From contig JBBRSD010000005.1 of the NCBI GenBank assembly GCA_038245725.1, forward strand, positions 139,986 through 203,985: DNA of 64,000 nt. The letters run 5' to 3'. The notes beneath the pieces are model-generated. The model was not told where the DNA came from. It saw only the letters and a list, made by a program, of their open reading frames with translations, and made no database searches. Every line of letters starts with the position of its first letter. Position 1 is the first letter of the stretch. This document shows positions 8,962 through 17,359 of the stretch, piece by piece. A program made the translations under genes and the position numbers. The DNA comes from JBBRSD01 sp038245725 (GTDB lineage: Bacteria > Actinomycetota > Coriobacteriia > Anaerosomatales > JAAXUF01).

Positions 8962-9843
8962 ATGAGGCGCATGAGACGTGCGAGCACGCTGATCGCGCTG
9001 TTCGCGGCGGCGGCGGTCGCGCTGTCAGCGGCCGGATGCGGCGCCCAACCGAAGAAGGCCCAGCTGCAGCCGAAGGTGTCGCCGCCGGCGATCCGTGAAG
9101 CCGGGACGCTCAAGGCAGGCGTCGACATCGCCTACCCGCCGTTCGGCGGCACGGACAGCGGGCAACAAGCCGGCATCGACGTCGATGTTGCCGGGGCCCT
9201 CGCCGAACGTCTCGGCCTCAAGCTCACCATCGTGCCCGTCAAGGCGTCCGACGCCGCCACGGCGCTTGCCGACGGTTCGGCCGACGTCGTGCTCTCGGTC
9301 CCGTTCTCTGACGAGGCGGTCTCCAATGTCTCGCTCGCCGGTTCATACATCTCGGATGCGCCAGGCTTCTTTGTGGCATCGGACGGAACCGCGTCCGCAG
9401 CGCCAACACTCACGATCGTGACATTGCCTCCGCCGCCGGCGCAGGTCGGGGTGCAGATGGGCTCGCAGGCCTTTTGGAGGCTCACGGAGGCTCTCGGCGC
9501 TCGGGCGGTCAAGCCTTACCCGACGCTACGCGCCGCGCTTGATGCCGTCAGCAGAGGCGGCGCCTCCGTCGCGGCCGGCGACGCTTTGGTCGGGGCGTAC
9601 ATCGCACGCGACTATCCGAACATCCGGTTCGCGGGTCAGATGGAGCCAGCCGTCCTTCTCGGCGTGGCGGTGACACCGGACAACGCCGTACTCGGGGACG
9701 CGGTCCGAAGTGCGTTGGACGGACTGGCGGCCGACGGCGTGTTCGACACCATCAGAGTGAAGTGGGCGGGGAATCTCGCCAGGCTCGAGGCTGCCAAGGG
9801 TAGCTCGACGACCACAGACACGACTCCATCTGCAGCTCCGTAG
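8962..9843 (+). CDS. Amino-acid ABC transporter substrate-binding lipoprotein
   Basis: A 293-residue family 3 extracellular solute-binding protein for polar amino acids. The signal peptide ends in the lipobox LSAAGC at about residues 17-22, so it is a membrane-anchored lipoprotein. The opening binding-lobe signature is AGTLKAGVDIAYPPFGG. The start is ATG 8962 with GGAGGG seven bases upstream; the frame extends to 8899 but without a ribosome site. A proline-alanine and serine-threonine-rich C-terminal tail is unusual. It lies directly after the structured RNA, so the two could share a transcript. A second binding protein and the permease and ATPase genes follow on the same strand. The two binding proteins differ clearly and may bring different ligands to one permease. 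Confidence 0.85.
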   Translation: MRRMRRASTLIALFAAAAVALSAAGCGAQPKKAQLQPKVSPPAIREAGTLKAGVDIAYPPFGGTDSGQQAGIDVDVAGALAERLGLKLTIVPVKASDAATALADGSADVVLSVPFSDEAVSNVSLAGSYISDAPGFFVASDGTASAAPTLTIVTLPPPPAQVGVQMGSQAFWRLTEALGARAVKPYPTLRAALDAVSRGGASVAAGDALVGAYIARDYPNIRFAGQMEPAVLLGVAVTPDNAVLGDAVRSALDGLAADGVFDTIRVKWAGNLARLEAAKGSSTTTDTTPSAAP

Positions 9844-9941
9844 CCCGGCAGTTTCTGCATCGTGCGGCGCATGTCATAGCCGTGCATTGCGTGCCCATTT
9901 GCATACGATAACGCACTAGATGAATACGCACGGCTCGGCTA

Positions 9942-9970
9942 TTGCACTTGCAGAAACGCTGTAGGATTAT
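9942..9970 (+). promoter_or_regulatory. Candidate promoter for the second binding-protein gene
   Basis: TTGCAC at 9942-9947 and GATTAT at 9965-9970 are separated by 17 bases, in the 200-base gap between the two binding-protein genes. This suggests that the second one and the permease-ATPase genes have their own start. The call rests on pattern only. Confidence 0.4.
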
Positions 9971-10045
9971 GCAGCGTAGGTCAGGGGACGACGCAACTGC
10001 CTAGCGTGGCAATGTGTTGCTAGTCGGAAACGACGAGGAGGAACG

Positions 10046-10909
10046 ATGCAGAAGGCTCGTAAGATCAGCGCACTCGTACTGATGCTCGCATTGGTCGCCA
10101 TGGTTGTGGCGCTCGCGGGTTGCAGCACGAGCACGACGACGTCCACCACCACGAACACGACGGCGTCGAGCACGCCGGCACCTGCCAAACTCAAGCTCGT
10201 GAAGGATGGTGTCCTCACCATCGGTTCCGACACGGCGTTCCCGCCGTTCGAGGCGATGAACGGCTCAGTCGCCGAGGGCTTCGACGTTGATATCGCAAAC
10301 GCCGTCGCCAAGCAGCTGGGCTTGACCGTCGACTTCACCTCTCAGAAGTTCGACACCCTCATCCCGCAGCTTCAGGCAGGCGGCACGTTCGACGCCATCA
10401 TGTCAGGGATGACGATCACCGCTGATCGCCAGAAGCAGATCCTGTTCTCGAGCCCCTACATCGACTCGAACCAGTCGATCGCGGTTGTGACCGGCAAGTT
10501 TGCCAAGGTAGACGGCAACAATGCGTCCGCCGTCAACAAGGAGTTCACCGGCAAGATCATCGGTGTTCAGTCCGGTACGACCGGCGAGCTGTGGGCCAAG
10601 GAGAACATCAAGGGCGCCAAGTCGATCACACCGTTCGACGACACCCTCTCAGCCTTCTCGGCGCTCAACGCGGGCAAGGTCGACGGGGTCGTCAACGACC
10701 TGCCGGTCTCCGCATACCTCGTGAAGACTTCATACAAGACCGACTCGCTCGTCGCCGAGATTCCCACGGGCGAGCAGTACGGCATCGGTATCGCCCAAGA
10801 CAACACCGATCTCAAGACCGCGATCGACGACGCGTTTGCTAAGATCAAGGCCTCCGGTGAGTACAACACTATCTACATGAAGTGGTTCGGTGTAGCGGCT
10901 CCCAAGTAA
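10046..10909 (+). CDS. Polar amino-acid ABC transporter substrate-binding lipoprotein (GlnH-like)
   Basis: A 287-residue family 3 solute-binding protein. The signal peptide ends in the lipobox VALAGC, followed by a linker of nearly pure Ser/Thr (about residues 28-50) that would hold the domain away from the membrane. The binding domain opens with LTIGSDTAFPPFEAMNG and contains a GFDVDIANAVAKQLGL segment typical of glutamine/arginine/cystine binders. It ends with NTIYMKWFG, also typical. AGGAGG lies six bases before ATG 10046. The permease and ATPase follow after a hairpin. Ligand specificity cannot be read; polar amino acid uptake is likely. Confidence 0.9.
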   Translation: MQKARKISALVLMLALVAMVVALAGCSTSTTTSTTTNTTASSTPAPAKLKLVKDGVLTIGSDTAFPPFEAMNGSVAEGFDVDIANAVAKQLGLTVDFTSQKFDTLIPQLQAGGTFDAIMSGMTITADRQKQILFSSPYIDSNQSIAVVTGKFAKVDGNNASAVNKEFTGKIIGVQSGTTGELWAKENIKGAKSITPFDDTLSAFSALNAGKVDGVVNDLPVSAYLVKTSYKTDSLVAEIPTGEQYGIGIAQDNTDLKTAIDDAFAKIKASGEYNTIYMKWFGVAAPK

Positions 10910-10969
10910 CTCTGCTGAAGAGACCCCCGGCGCGGTCGTTTACGCCCCGGGGCTGAGCAACGGCGAAGA

Positions 10970-10998
10970 GAGGCCCTCGGCGAGGAGCCGGGGGCCTC
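10970..10998 (+). terminator. Strong hairpin between binding-protein and permease genes
   Basis: An 11-bp stem (10970-10980 with 10988-10998, one T-G pair) with a 7-base loop and no T run after it. Such hairpins often stabilise the binding-protein message or let only part of transcription continue, which would give more binding protein than permease. Confidence 0.5.
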
Positions 10999-11020
10999 AA
11001 CCGTCAGTCAGGTGTGATGC

Positions 11021-12382
11021 ATGCGAACGACCATGAGGGACCGCAAACGACTCGCGCGCGTGTCCGTGCTGCTGGGAGTCGTGCTGGCGCTCACGATGCT
11101 GCTGCCCTGCGCAGCGTCCGCGATTACGGTCAACCAGTCCAGCACCCGGCCGAACGGTTTTGCTGGCCAGGACACGTACGCGAAGAAGCCGACCCGGCTG
11201 ACGTGGGAGGCTGGACTCGAGAGCACCGCTCCCGCTATTACGGGCGTCCAGTTGAAACTGCCGTCCGGCACAGATTTGACGCAGGCGCAGGTTGCGGTCA
11301 TCACACTGGAGGGCCTGACTCGCGCGGGCGTCGAGTCAACCACGACGATCAGCGGCACGACGATCGACGTGACCTTTGCCAAGCCCGTCGAGCCTGGCCG
11401 CACCCTGCGAGTGACCGTCGAGCCCCTCATCTTTGCGGCTCAGGCGGGGACATACCAGGTTACTGGCAGCGTCTCGACCTCCGGCGGACCGATCCCGATA
11501 CCGCCGGCGGACACGCCGCTTGTCATCAAGCCGCTCACGCTGTCCGAGTCGTTGATCTACGGACTCGATCAGCAGAGCTGGGTCACCAAATGGAACACCG
11601 TGCGGTTTCTCAATATGTTCTTCAACCCGCAGCTCATCGTAGCGAGCTTCTTCCTTGAGTTCCGAGGCTGGTTACTCTCGATCCTGCTGGTCGCGATCGG
11701 TTTCCCGCTCGCCATTCCGGTCGGACTTGGGCTCGCGTTCGCCAAGATGGCGAGGATGTCGCTGATTCGCTGGATCGCGTCCTTCTACGTGAACGTCATT
11801 CGTGGCACGCCGCTCTTCCTGCAGATGTACATTGCGTTCTTCGGACTGCCACTCATGGGCATCAGTCCGAACCGCTACCTGCTGGGCGTGGTCGTCTTGG
11901 CGCTGAACTCCTCGGCGTACTTGGCTGAGATCTTCCGCGCGGGTATCCAGTCGATCTCAAAGGGGCAGTTCGAGGCGGCCTCGTCGCTCGGCATGAACTA
12001 CTGGCAGTCCATGCAATACGTGATCATCCCGCAGACCGTGAAGCGCATCCTGCCCACGATGACGTCGGAGTTCATCCTGCTCTACAAGGACACAGCAATG
12101 CTGTCTGCAGTCGGCGTCTTCGAGCTTATGCTCTTCTCGAAGAACCTGACAGCGATCTCCGGCAACATCACTCCATACATCGTGGCAGCCGTTTACTACC
12201 TGGTCGTCACCACGCCGCTCATCCAGTACGTGCGCACGCTCGAGGAACGGCTAGCAGTCGCCGAAGGCGGTGCAGCTGCGTCGGAGAACAAGAAGAAGAA
12301 AGACGACGTGAAGCGGGAGCCGGCTGTGGCCGGTCTCGAGTCGGGCCTGATCGCGTCAAGCACCGAACACGAGTCGAGGTAA
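11021..12382 (+). CDS. Amino-acid ABC transporter permease with an N-terminal extracytoplasmic domain
   Basis: A 453-residue protein whose C-terminal half (about residues 205-425) is a GlnP/HisM-type inner-membrane permease. It has the expected YVNVIRGTPLFLQM entry motif and the EAA loop region FEAASSLGMNYWQSMQYVII that docks the ATPase. Ahead of this are a signal-like hydrophobic segment ending in AASA (about residues 10-35) and some 140 residues of mostly beta-type sequence that would face outside. Ordinary permeases of this family are 220-250 residues. The added domain is not the family 3 binding domain and I do not recognise it. The C-terminus is a charged tail with KKKKDD. It sits between the binding-protein and ATPase genes. 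Confidence 0.85.
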   Translation: MRTTMRDRKRLARVSVLLGVVLALTMLLPCAASAITVNQSSTRPNGFAGQDTYAKKPTRLTWEAGLESTAPAITGVQLKLPSGTDLTQAQVAVITLEGLTRAGVESTTTISGTTIDVTFAKPVEPGRTLRVTVEPLIFAAQAGTYQVTGSVSTSGGPIPIPPADTPLVIKPLTLSESLIYGLDQQSWVTKWNTVRFLNMFFNPQLIVASFFLEFRGWLLSILLVAIGFPLAIPVGLGLAFAKMARMSLIRWIASFYVNVIRGTPLFLQMYIAFFGLPLMGISPNRYLLGVVVLALNSSAYLAEIFRAGIQSISKGQFEAASSLGMNYWQSMQYVIIPQTVKRILPTMTSEFILLYKDTAMLSAVGVFELMLFSKNLTAISGNITPYIVAAVYYLVVTTPLIQYVRTLEERLAVAEGGAAASENKKKKDDVKREPAVAGLESGLIASSTEHESR

Positions 12383-12385
12383 CCG

Positions 12386-13120
12386 ATGGCCCAAGCGATC
12401 GTTCGCATAGAGAAACTCCAGAAGTCCTTCGGTTCGCTCGAGGTGCTCAAAGGTGTCGACCTCGCAGTCCAGAAGGGCGAAGTAGTCGTCATCCTGGGGC
12501 CGTCCGGCTCGGGCAAGTCGACGATGCTTCGTTGCATCAACCGGCTGGAGGAACCCAGCGGCGGCAAGATCTTCTTTGAGGACGTCGAGATCACTCACGG
12601 TGAGACGAATATCAACGAGATTCGTGAGCGCATAGGGATGGTGTTCCAAAGCTTCAACCTGTTCCCGCATCTCACGGCCATGGGCAACGTCATGCTCGCC
12701 CAGCAGCGCGTTCTCAGGCGGTCTAAGGCCGACGCCGAGAAGAACGCCCTGGAGACGCTGAACAAGGTCGGGCTTGGCGACAAGGTCGATTACTATCCGG
12801 CGCAGCTCTCCGGCGGCCAGCAGCAACGCGTCGCGATTGCGCGCGCGCTCGCGATGGACCCGCACGTGATGCTGTTTGACGAGGCGACGTCCGCACTCGA
12901 CCCGGAGCTCGTCCGAGGCGTGCTCGACGTCATGAAGCAGCTCGCAAAGGGCGGCATGACGATGATCGTCGTGACGCACGAGATGGGCTTCGCCCGAGAC
13001 GTCGCCGACCGAGTGGTCTTTATGGACGAAGGCATCGTTCATGAACAAGGCACGCCTGAAGAGGTCTTCGACCACCCAAAGAGCGAGCGCACGAAAGACT
13101 TCCTGGGCCACATCTCGTAA
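12386..13120 (+). CDS. glnQ: Amino-acid ABC transporter ATP-binding protein
   Basis: Cytoplasmic ATPase that powers the adjacent permease. All motifs are in place in 244 residues: Walker A GPSGSGKST near residue 36, Q-loop VFQSFNLFPHLT, signature LSGGQQQRVAIARAL, Walker B VMLFDEATSALD and the switch His in VVTHEMGF. Length is normal for GlnQ/HisP. It starts three bases after the permease stop, so the two are translationally linked. It is the last gene of the importer unit, before the hairpin at 13144-13190. Confidence 0.93.
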   Translation: MAQAIVRIEKLQKSFGSLEVLKGVDLAVQKGEVVVILGPSGSGKSTMLRCINRLEEPSGGKIFFEDVEITHGETNINEIRERIGMVFQSFNLFPHLTAMGNVMLAQQRVLRRSKADAEKNALETLNKVGLGDKVDYYPAQLSGGQQQRVAIARALAMDPHVMLFDEATSALDPELVRGVLDVMKQLAKGGMTMIVVTHEMGFARDVADRVVFMDEGIVHEQGTPEEVFDHPKSERTKDFLGHIS

Positions 13121-13143
13121 GGCCCCACTTCGCCAGCACGCCC

Positions 13144-13190
13144 GATACCCCTTCTCGCGTCTGCTGGACGCGGCGAGGGGTATCTTCTCT
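13144..13190 (+). terminator. Terminator after the importer operon
   Basis: An outer 8-bp stem (13144-13151 with 13177-13184), an inner GCGTC/GACGC stem, and the trailing pyrimidine run TTCTCT. It also immediately precedes the hpf leader, where TATACG at 13190-13195 could serve as a -10 box. Confidence 0.6.
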
Positions 13191-13221
13191 ATACGGAACG
13201 GAACGCAAGGGAGGCCTACAC

Positions 13222-13773
13222 ATGCAAGTCAAAGTTGCCGCAAGGCACATGACCATCACGGATCCCACTCGCACGTATGCAGAGGAGAAGTTCGGCAAGC
13301 TCGCCAAGGTTTACGACGGAGAGCCCGTTATCGCGGAAGTTGTGCTCGACGTCAGAAAGAATCGCTCGACCCCGGATCGATTCATCGCCGAAGTCACCGT
13401 CAACATGAAGGGCCACATCGTACGGGCCGAGGAGACCTCCAGCGACATGCACGCCGCAATCGATCTGGCCGCCGAGAAGGCCGAGCGTCAGATGCGCAAG
13501 TACAAGACACGCGTCATCGACCGCCGAAATCACGGCGTCTCCGCTACGAAAACGGCACCCGGCGATCTCGAACTCCACGAGGTCGAGCCACCGGCGGAGG
13601 TAGTGCGCGTCAAGACCGTAGACGCCAAGCCGATGACGGACGAGGAAGCGATCCTGCAGCTTGAACTGCTCGGGCATGACTTCTTCGTGTTTCGGCACGC
13701 AGATTCGGACTCGCTCAACGTGCTGTATCGGCGCCACGACGGAGACTACGGTCTCATTCAGCCTCGCGCATAG
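13222..13773 (+). CDS. hpf: Ribosome hibernation-promoting factor, long form
   Basis: Long HPF (YvyD/RaiA family), 183 residues, which binds the 30S subunit and pairs ribosomes into inactive 100S dimers in stationary phase. The N-terminal domain (about residues 1-105) has the family beta-alpha fold with basic patches such as DVRKNRST. The C-terminal domain (about 125-180) has the dimerisation signature FFVFRHADSDSLNVLYRRHDG followed by DYGLIQP. AGGGAGG lies just before ATG 13222. In Gram-positives the long form does the whole job alone. secA and prfB are its usual downstream neighbours; here about 8 kb of other genes lies between. Confidence 0.93.
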   Translation: MQVKVAARHMTITDPTRTYAEEKFGKLAKVYDGEPVIAEVVLDVRKNRSTPDRFIAEVTVNMKGHIVRAEETSSDMHAAIDLAAEKAERQMRKYKTRVIDRRNHGVSATKTAPGDLELHEVEPPAEVVRVKTVDAKPMTDEEAILQLELLGHDFFVFRHADSDSLNVLYRRHDGDYGLIQPRA

Positions 13774-13806
13774 CGCCGAAGCATCCTACTCAAGTACCAA
13801 ATCAGC

Positions 13807-13840
13807 GGGGCGCCCTCGGGCGCCTCGTTCAGTTTGGTTG
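13807..13840 (+). terminator. Terminator after hpf
   Basis: An 8-bp stem (13807-13814 with 13819-13826) with a CTCG loop, followed by a T-rich stretch. It closes the hpf transcript. Confidence 0.65.
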
Positions 13841-13946
13841 ACATTACCTCTTCGCCGTACGACAGTTGGGAGCGTATTGTGCGTGCGGGCGCACTTGGTC
13901 GAGTCGATTCGTAGCAGAAGTCGTAGTCGTAGCAGGGAGCTCCCAG

Positions 13947-14618
13947 GTGGATCAGAGCGTATCCCGCGTCAAAGTCGAGGATATCGAGGCCGCCCTCTCC
14001 GAAGTGGGAGAGATTCAAGCGGCGCGTATTGTCGCTGCCCCTGACGGCAGCATCGCCGAGATTCATGTACTCGCCCTTCCCACGAAAGCGCCGAAGCAAC
14101 TCGTCCGAGACATCGAGTCGACGCTTATGGCGCGCTTCGGGATTCCCGTTGATCACAAGAAGATCTCTATCGCGCTGCTTGGCGGCGATTCAATCAAGAA
14201 CCAGGAGCCGGCGCAGGAGCGATCGACCAACATGCGGCCGCGCATCGTTTCGATTAACGCGACCGTCAGCGGCGTCCTCGCGTCCGCAGCTGTGGCACTG
14301 GAGATCGGCGGTGAGGAGTACGTGGGCAGCTCTAGCGGCCCGGCGAGTCAGACGGGCAGGACGCGGCTCGTCGCCTTGGCGACGCTCGATGCGGTCAGCC
14401 AGCACAACGCGGCCGCAGTCTCCTTCGCTCTCGAAGACATCAGCATCGTGCAGCTGGGCCGCGAGCGCGTCGCCGTGTCGTGCATCGCGCTCGTAAGCGG
14501 CTTCGGCGAGCAGTGCTTCTCCGGTTCGGCCCTCGTACGCCAGAACGATCACGACTCGATAGTCCGAGCAACGCTCGATGCGATCAACCGTCGCATGGGC
14601 TTCCTGACAACCGCATAA
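13947..14618 (+). CDS. Conserved-looking protein of unknown function
   Basis: A 223-residue soluble protein that I do not recognise. The first 80 residues form an alternating helix-strand pattern that includes VEDIEAALSEVGEIQAARIV and ESTLMARFGIPVDHKKISIA, as in small regulatory or ACT-like folds. After a linker (about 85-98) there is a second repeat-like half with RPRIVSINATVSGVLASAAVAL and VRATLDAINRRMGFL. The second half could be two copies of a 60-residue unit. I start at GTG 13947 because GGGAG lies seven bases upstream; the frame runs to 13866 without a ribosome site. It lies alone between hpf and the HD-GYP cluster. Function is open. Confidence 0.65.
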   Translation: MDQSVSRVKVEDIEAALSEVGEIQAARIVAAPDGSIAEIHVLALPTKAPKQLVRDIESTLMARFGIPVDHKKISIALLGGDSIKNQEPAQERSTNMRPRIVSINATVSGVLASAAVALEIGGEEYVGSSSGPASQTGRTRLVALATLDAVSQHNAAAVSFALEDISIVQLGRERVAVSCIALVSGFGEQCFSGSALVRQNDHDSIVRATLDAINRRMGFLTTA

Positions 14619-14712
14619 CCCACAAGTTTGGACCGGCGCCGTGAACCACAGCACGAACACTGTCAGCACTAACATGAGCGGAGCGGACAGCGTTCTTCCA
14701 TCGCTAGCGGGA

Positions 14713-14756
14713 TGGGAGGAGACCACACCAGTTTCACTAAGGGGGTCTTCTCACCA
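14713..14756 (+). promoter_or_regulatory. Hairpin covering the start of a small peptide gene
   Basis: TGGGAGGAGACC (14713-14724) pairs with GGTCTTCTC (14744-14752) and, past one bulged A, with CCA (14754-14756). The last base paired is the A of the ATG start codon. The Shine-Dalgarno GGGGG is partly inside the stem. Such an arrangement can block translation until the hairpin is opened. Confidence 0.5.
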
Positions 14757-14830
14757 TGAAGCGTATGATGCTGGTTCTCGCAGCCCTCGCCGCCGTTGTT
14801 CTTTCCGGTGGCGCCTACTTCCGTCTTTAG
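14756..14830 (+). CDS. Small hydrophobic peptide, 24 residues (candidate)
   Basis: ATG 14756 opens 24 codons ending at TAG 14828-14830. The peptide starts MKRMM, has a hydrophobic run LVLAALAAVVLSGGAY and ends FRL. It resembles a bare signal peptide or a one-helix membrane peptide. A GGGGG ribosome site stands about 10 bases upstream and is folded into the hairpin at 14713-14756. It may be a leader peptide for the HD-GYP gene at 14879 or a membrane micro-protein. It could also be chance; the good ribosome site and the regular composition support it. Confidence 0.45.
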   Translation: MKRMMLVLAALAAVVLSGGAYFRL

Positions 14831-14878
14831 ATTCTGAACGGAGCCGGGCCAAGACAGGTGGAGGGCGGGTGACGCGAG

Positions 14879-16222
14879 ATGGATGAGAGCGCTCGCGCCT
14901 CCCGCCCCTTCCTCTTGTACCTGTTTGTCGTTGGAGGAGCCGCGTTTGTGGTCGGCGCGTATGCGTGGGGAGTTCAGCCATTGCGGCTTTCGCCGCAGTT
15001 TGTTCTGCTCGCGATTGCTGTGATTCTTTCCGAGAACTACGCTTTCTCTATTGAGCCGTATAGTGTCTCATTCTCGTTTCCGCTCTCTATGGCGGGGACG
15101 GTTCTCGCTGGGCCGGCAGCCGGGTGCGTCATCGCAACTCTCTCCGCAACCAACCTCCGTGAGATCAGGGAGAAGAAGCCGATCACTTCGATTGGATTCA
15201 ACCTTGCCCAACTTGTGCTTAGCACCGCCGTCGCTGCATTGACATACGCAAGCCTCGGAGGCCGCTTCCTTCAGACGGCCGACGGCGCATTTCATAGCTG
15301 GGTGTCTGCTGACTTCCCACGGACTCTGCTTCCGATGGCCGGCGCTGCGGTAATTTGTGTAGCCGCAAACATGCTTTTGACGGCCGGGGGGGTGGCATTA
15401 CTCACTCGCAGCTCGATTAGATCCACATCGGGCACCATGGTTGCTCTTCTGCCCACTCAGCTTGCATTAGCCTTCGTCGGGTACCTTATCGCGGAAACGT
15501 TGGCAATCAGTGCCCTCGCACTTCCCTTGTTTGTGGCTCCTCTCGTTGTGGCACGCCAGCTCTATATGCGTTATGCGGGGCTCAAGACGGCATTTGTGGA
15601 CACTGTCCGATCACTCGTCGGGGCGCTGGAAGCGAAAGACCCATACACCCGCGGCCACTCAGAGCGAGTCTCCGAGTATGCGGCCATTCTGGGGGGAGCA
15701 CTTGGCTTGAGCCAAAGGGAGATTGAGAGACTCCAATACGCAGCTTTGTTGCATGACATGGGCAAGCTTTCGGTATCGAACTCGATTCTGATGAAACCCG
15801 GTCGCCTTTCAAGCGATGAGATGGCTTTGATCAAACAACATCCCGGTCGTGGCGGAGAGATGATTGGGCGCGTACCCCCTCTCCGAGACTTGGTTGACGC
15901 GGTCGCTCAGCACCATGAATGGTATGACGGCTCTGGCTACCCGAGTGGGATCCCGGGTTCGGAGACTAGCATCGCCGCCCGAATCCTTGGCGTGGCCGAC
16001 AGCTTTGACGCTATGACGACGACGCGCGCCTACCGTCCCGCTTTGTCGCGACCAGATGCCATCGCTGAGCTCATAAGGGGCGCCGGAACGCAATTCGATC
16101 CGGAAGTTGTTCGGGTATTCATCGACGTCAGGGTTGGTCTACCGAATGCAGAAGAAGCCGTGTGCGCAGTCGCACCACGCGGTTCAATGGCAGAATCACA
16201 ACCGGCGAGTTTGGGGGGCTAG
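14879..16222 (+). CDS. Membrane HD-GYP domain cyclic-di-GMP phosphodiesterase
   Basis: A 447-residue protein. The first 230 residues are six to eight hydrophobic helices (an MASE-like membrane sensor of unknown ligand). The rest is a complete HD-GYP domain, which hydrolyses cyclic-di-GMP. The metal and substrate residues are present: GHSERVSEYA, then AALLHDMGKLSV, KQHPGRGGEMI, and the HHEWYDGSGYP signature. ADSFDAMTTTRAYRP follows as expected. ATG 14879 has GGAGGG upstream. Together with the pseudo-HD gene that follows by six bases it looks like an operon. The chemosensory cluster at 49614 has a protein with a possible cyclic-di-GMP-binding domain, so the signal may be used in this cell. Confidence 0.88.
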   Translation: MDESARASRPFLLYLFVVGGAAFVVGAYAWGVQPLRLSPQFVLLAIAVILSENYAFSIEPYSVSFSFPLSMAGTVLAGPAAGCVIATLSATNLREIREKKPITSIGFNLAQLVLSTAVAALTYASLGGRFLQTADGAFHSWVSADFPRTLLPMAGAAVICVAANMLLTAGGVALLTRSSIRSTSGTMVALLPTQLALAFVGYLIAETLAISALALPLFVAPLVVARQLYMRYAGLKTAFVDTVRSLVGALEAKDPYTRGHSERVSEYAAILGGALGLSQREIERLQYAALLHDMGKLSVSNSILMKPGRLSSDEMALIKQHPGRGGEMIGRVPPLRDLVDAVAQHHEWYDGSGYPSGIPGSETSIAARILGVADSFDAMTTTRAYRPALSRPDAIAELIRGAGTQFDPEVVRVFIDVRVGLPNAEEAVCAVAPRGSMAESQPASLGG

Positions 16223-16228
16223 AGTCGG

Positions 16229-17359
16229 ATGTCGGCACAGACGTTCCTCACATCGATGAGCCTACCTTCTCCCCTCGACTTCACCCTGCTGGGGTCATTT
16301 TGGCTGCTCATGGCCGCCATGCTTCTCGATCTCTTTGACATTACATTGCCTCGCGGAGACAGTGTCGGCGTGGCTGGTGCGCTCGCTGGTGCCGCCATCG
16401 TTGTTGTAGGTCCCACCCGAGCAATTGCCATCGCGCTCGTGTCCGCAGGTGCGGCGCACGCCATGCGTCGCGGTGTGGAGTCACCGGCGCGCTTGGTCAC
16501 GGTACTCGTCTCTCGCGGCGTCGCTCTCGCATGCGCAGCGGGTGTGTTGATAGCTCTACCGTCGAGTTCGCCTCGATTGCTGTCCTTCACGGTTGTGCCA
16601 GGGGTCTTCCTTGTCGCGGAGCTGATGTCGGCCCAACTGATTGTTGCGGGGCTCAAGCAGCGGCCATTTGCGAGGTTGATTCCTGGGAACCTGAGGGCTC
16701 AAGGCCCGGCGATTGCCGCACAGTGGTCCGCGGCCGTATTGCTTCTCATCACTTACGCCGAAATGCGCTCGTGGAGTCTCATCCCCGTCGTCGCGCTGCT
16801 TCTTCTGATGCGGCAGTCGTACGCCCTCTTTCTCGACATTCGGGAGACGTATCGCGCTACTGTCGAGGTTCTTGTCGAGGCGGCGGAAAGCCAAGATGTC
16901 AGACGCGCTGGCCACGCAGAGCGAACTGCGATCACCGCACGCTCAATAGCCATGCATATCGGTTTGGCTGCTCCCGCCGTTGAACGAATCAGTTATGCGG
17001 CGCTGCTGCACGACTTAGCTGAGCTGTCTGAGGTCGCTGCAACTGAGGGTATGGCCCCTTCTCGCCCCGTGCGATCGGCCGACATTGTTGGCGGTGTCGA
17101 ATTCTTCAGAAGTGTCGAGCCAATCTTGCGGGTGTGTGATGGCGACGCCGATGGAGCGACCGTTGGGGGTCAGGTGGCGCTTGCGGCAATGATTGTTGCA
17201 CTTGCAAGCGACATTGACTGCGAATCGTCTGCGATGGTGCGTGCTTCCCATCACGGGAGCACGATGGAGCGAGTGGCTCCGTGGGTGCCGGCTTCCTTAA
17301 AGGCACGAGCGGCCGGGGCGGCAATCGAACTCGGGTACTCGATTCCTGCGGTGAGCTAA
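16229..17359 (+). CDS. Membrane protein with a degenerate HD domain
   Basis: A 376-residue relative of the preceding gene. It has the same plan, with about six hydrophobic helices followed by an HD-like domain that starts VRRAGHAERTAITARSI and keeps AALLHDLAEL. The GYP signature is missing and the C-terminal part of the domain is shortened, with SHHGSTMERV near the end. It probably does not hydrolyse cyclic-di-GMP and may sense or regulate the partner. It starts six bases after the HD-GYP gene and ends overlapping the next gene by one base, so the three are likely co-transcribed. The start ATG 16229 has only a weak ribosome site. Confidence 0.7.
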   Translation: MSAQTFLTSMSLPSPLDFTLLGSFWLLMAAMLLDLFDITLPRGDSVGVAGALAGAAIVVVGPTRAIAIALVSAGAAHAMRRGVESPARLVTVLVSRGVALACAAGVLIALPSSSPRLLSFTVVPGVFLVAELMSAQLIVAGLKQRPFARLIPGNLRAQGPAIAAQWSAAVLLLITYAEMRSWSLIPVVALLLLMRQSYALFLDIRETYRATVEVLVEAAESQDVRRAGHAERTAITARSIAMHIGLAAPAVERISYAALLHDLAELSEVAATEGMAPSRPVRSADIVGGVEFFRSVEPILRVCDGDADGATVGGQVALAAMIVALASDIDCESSAMVRASHHGSTMERVAPWVPASLKARAAGAAIELGYSIPAVS

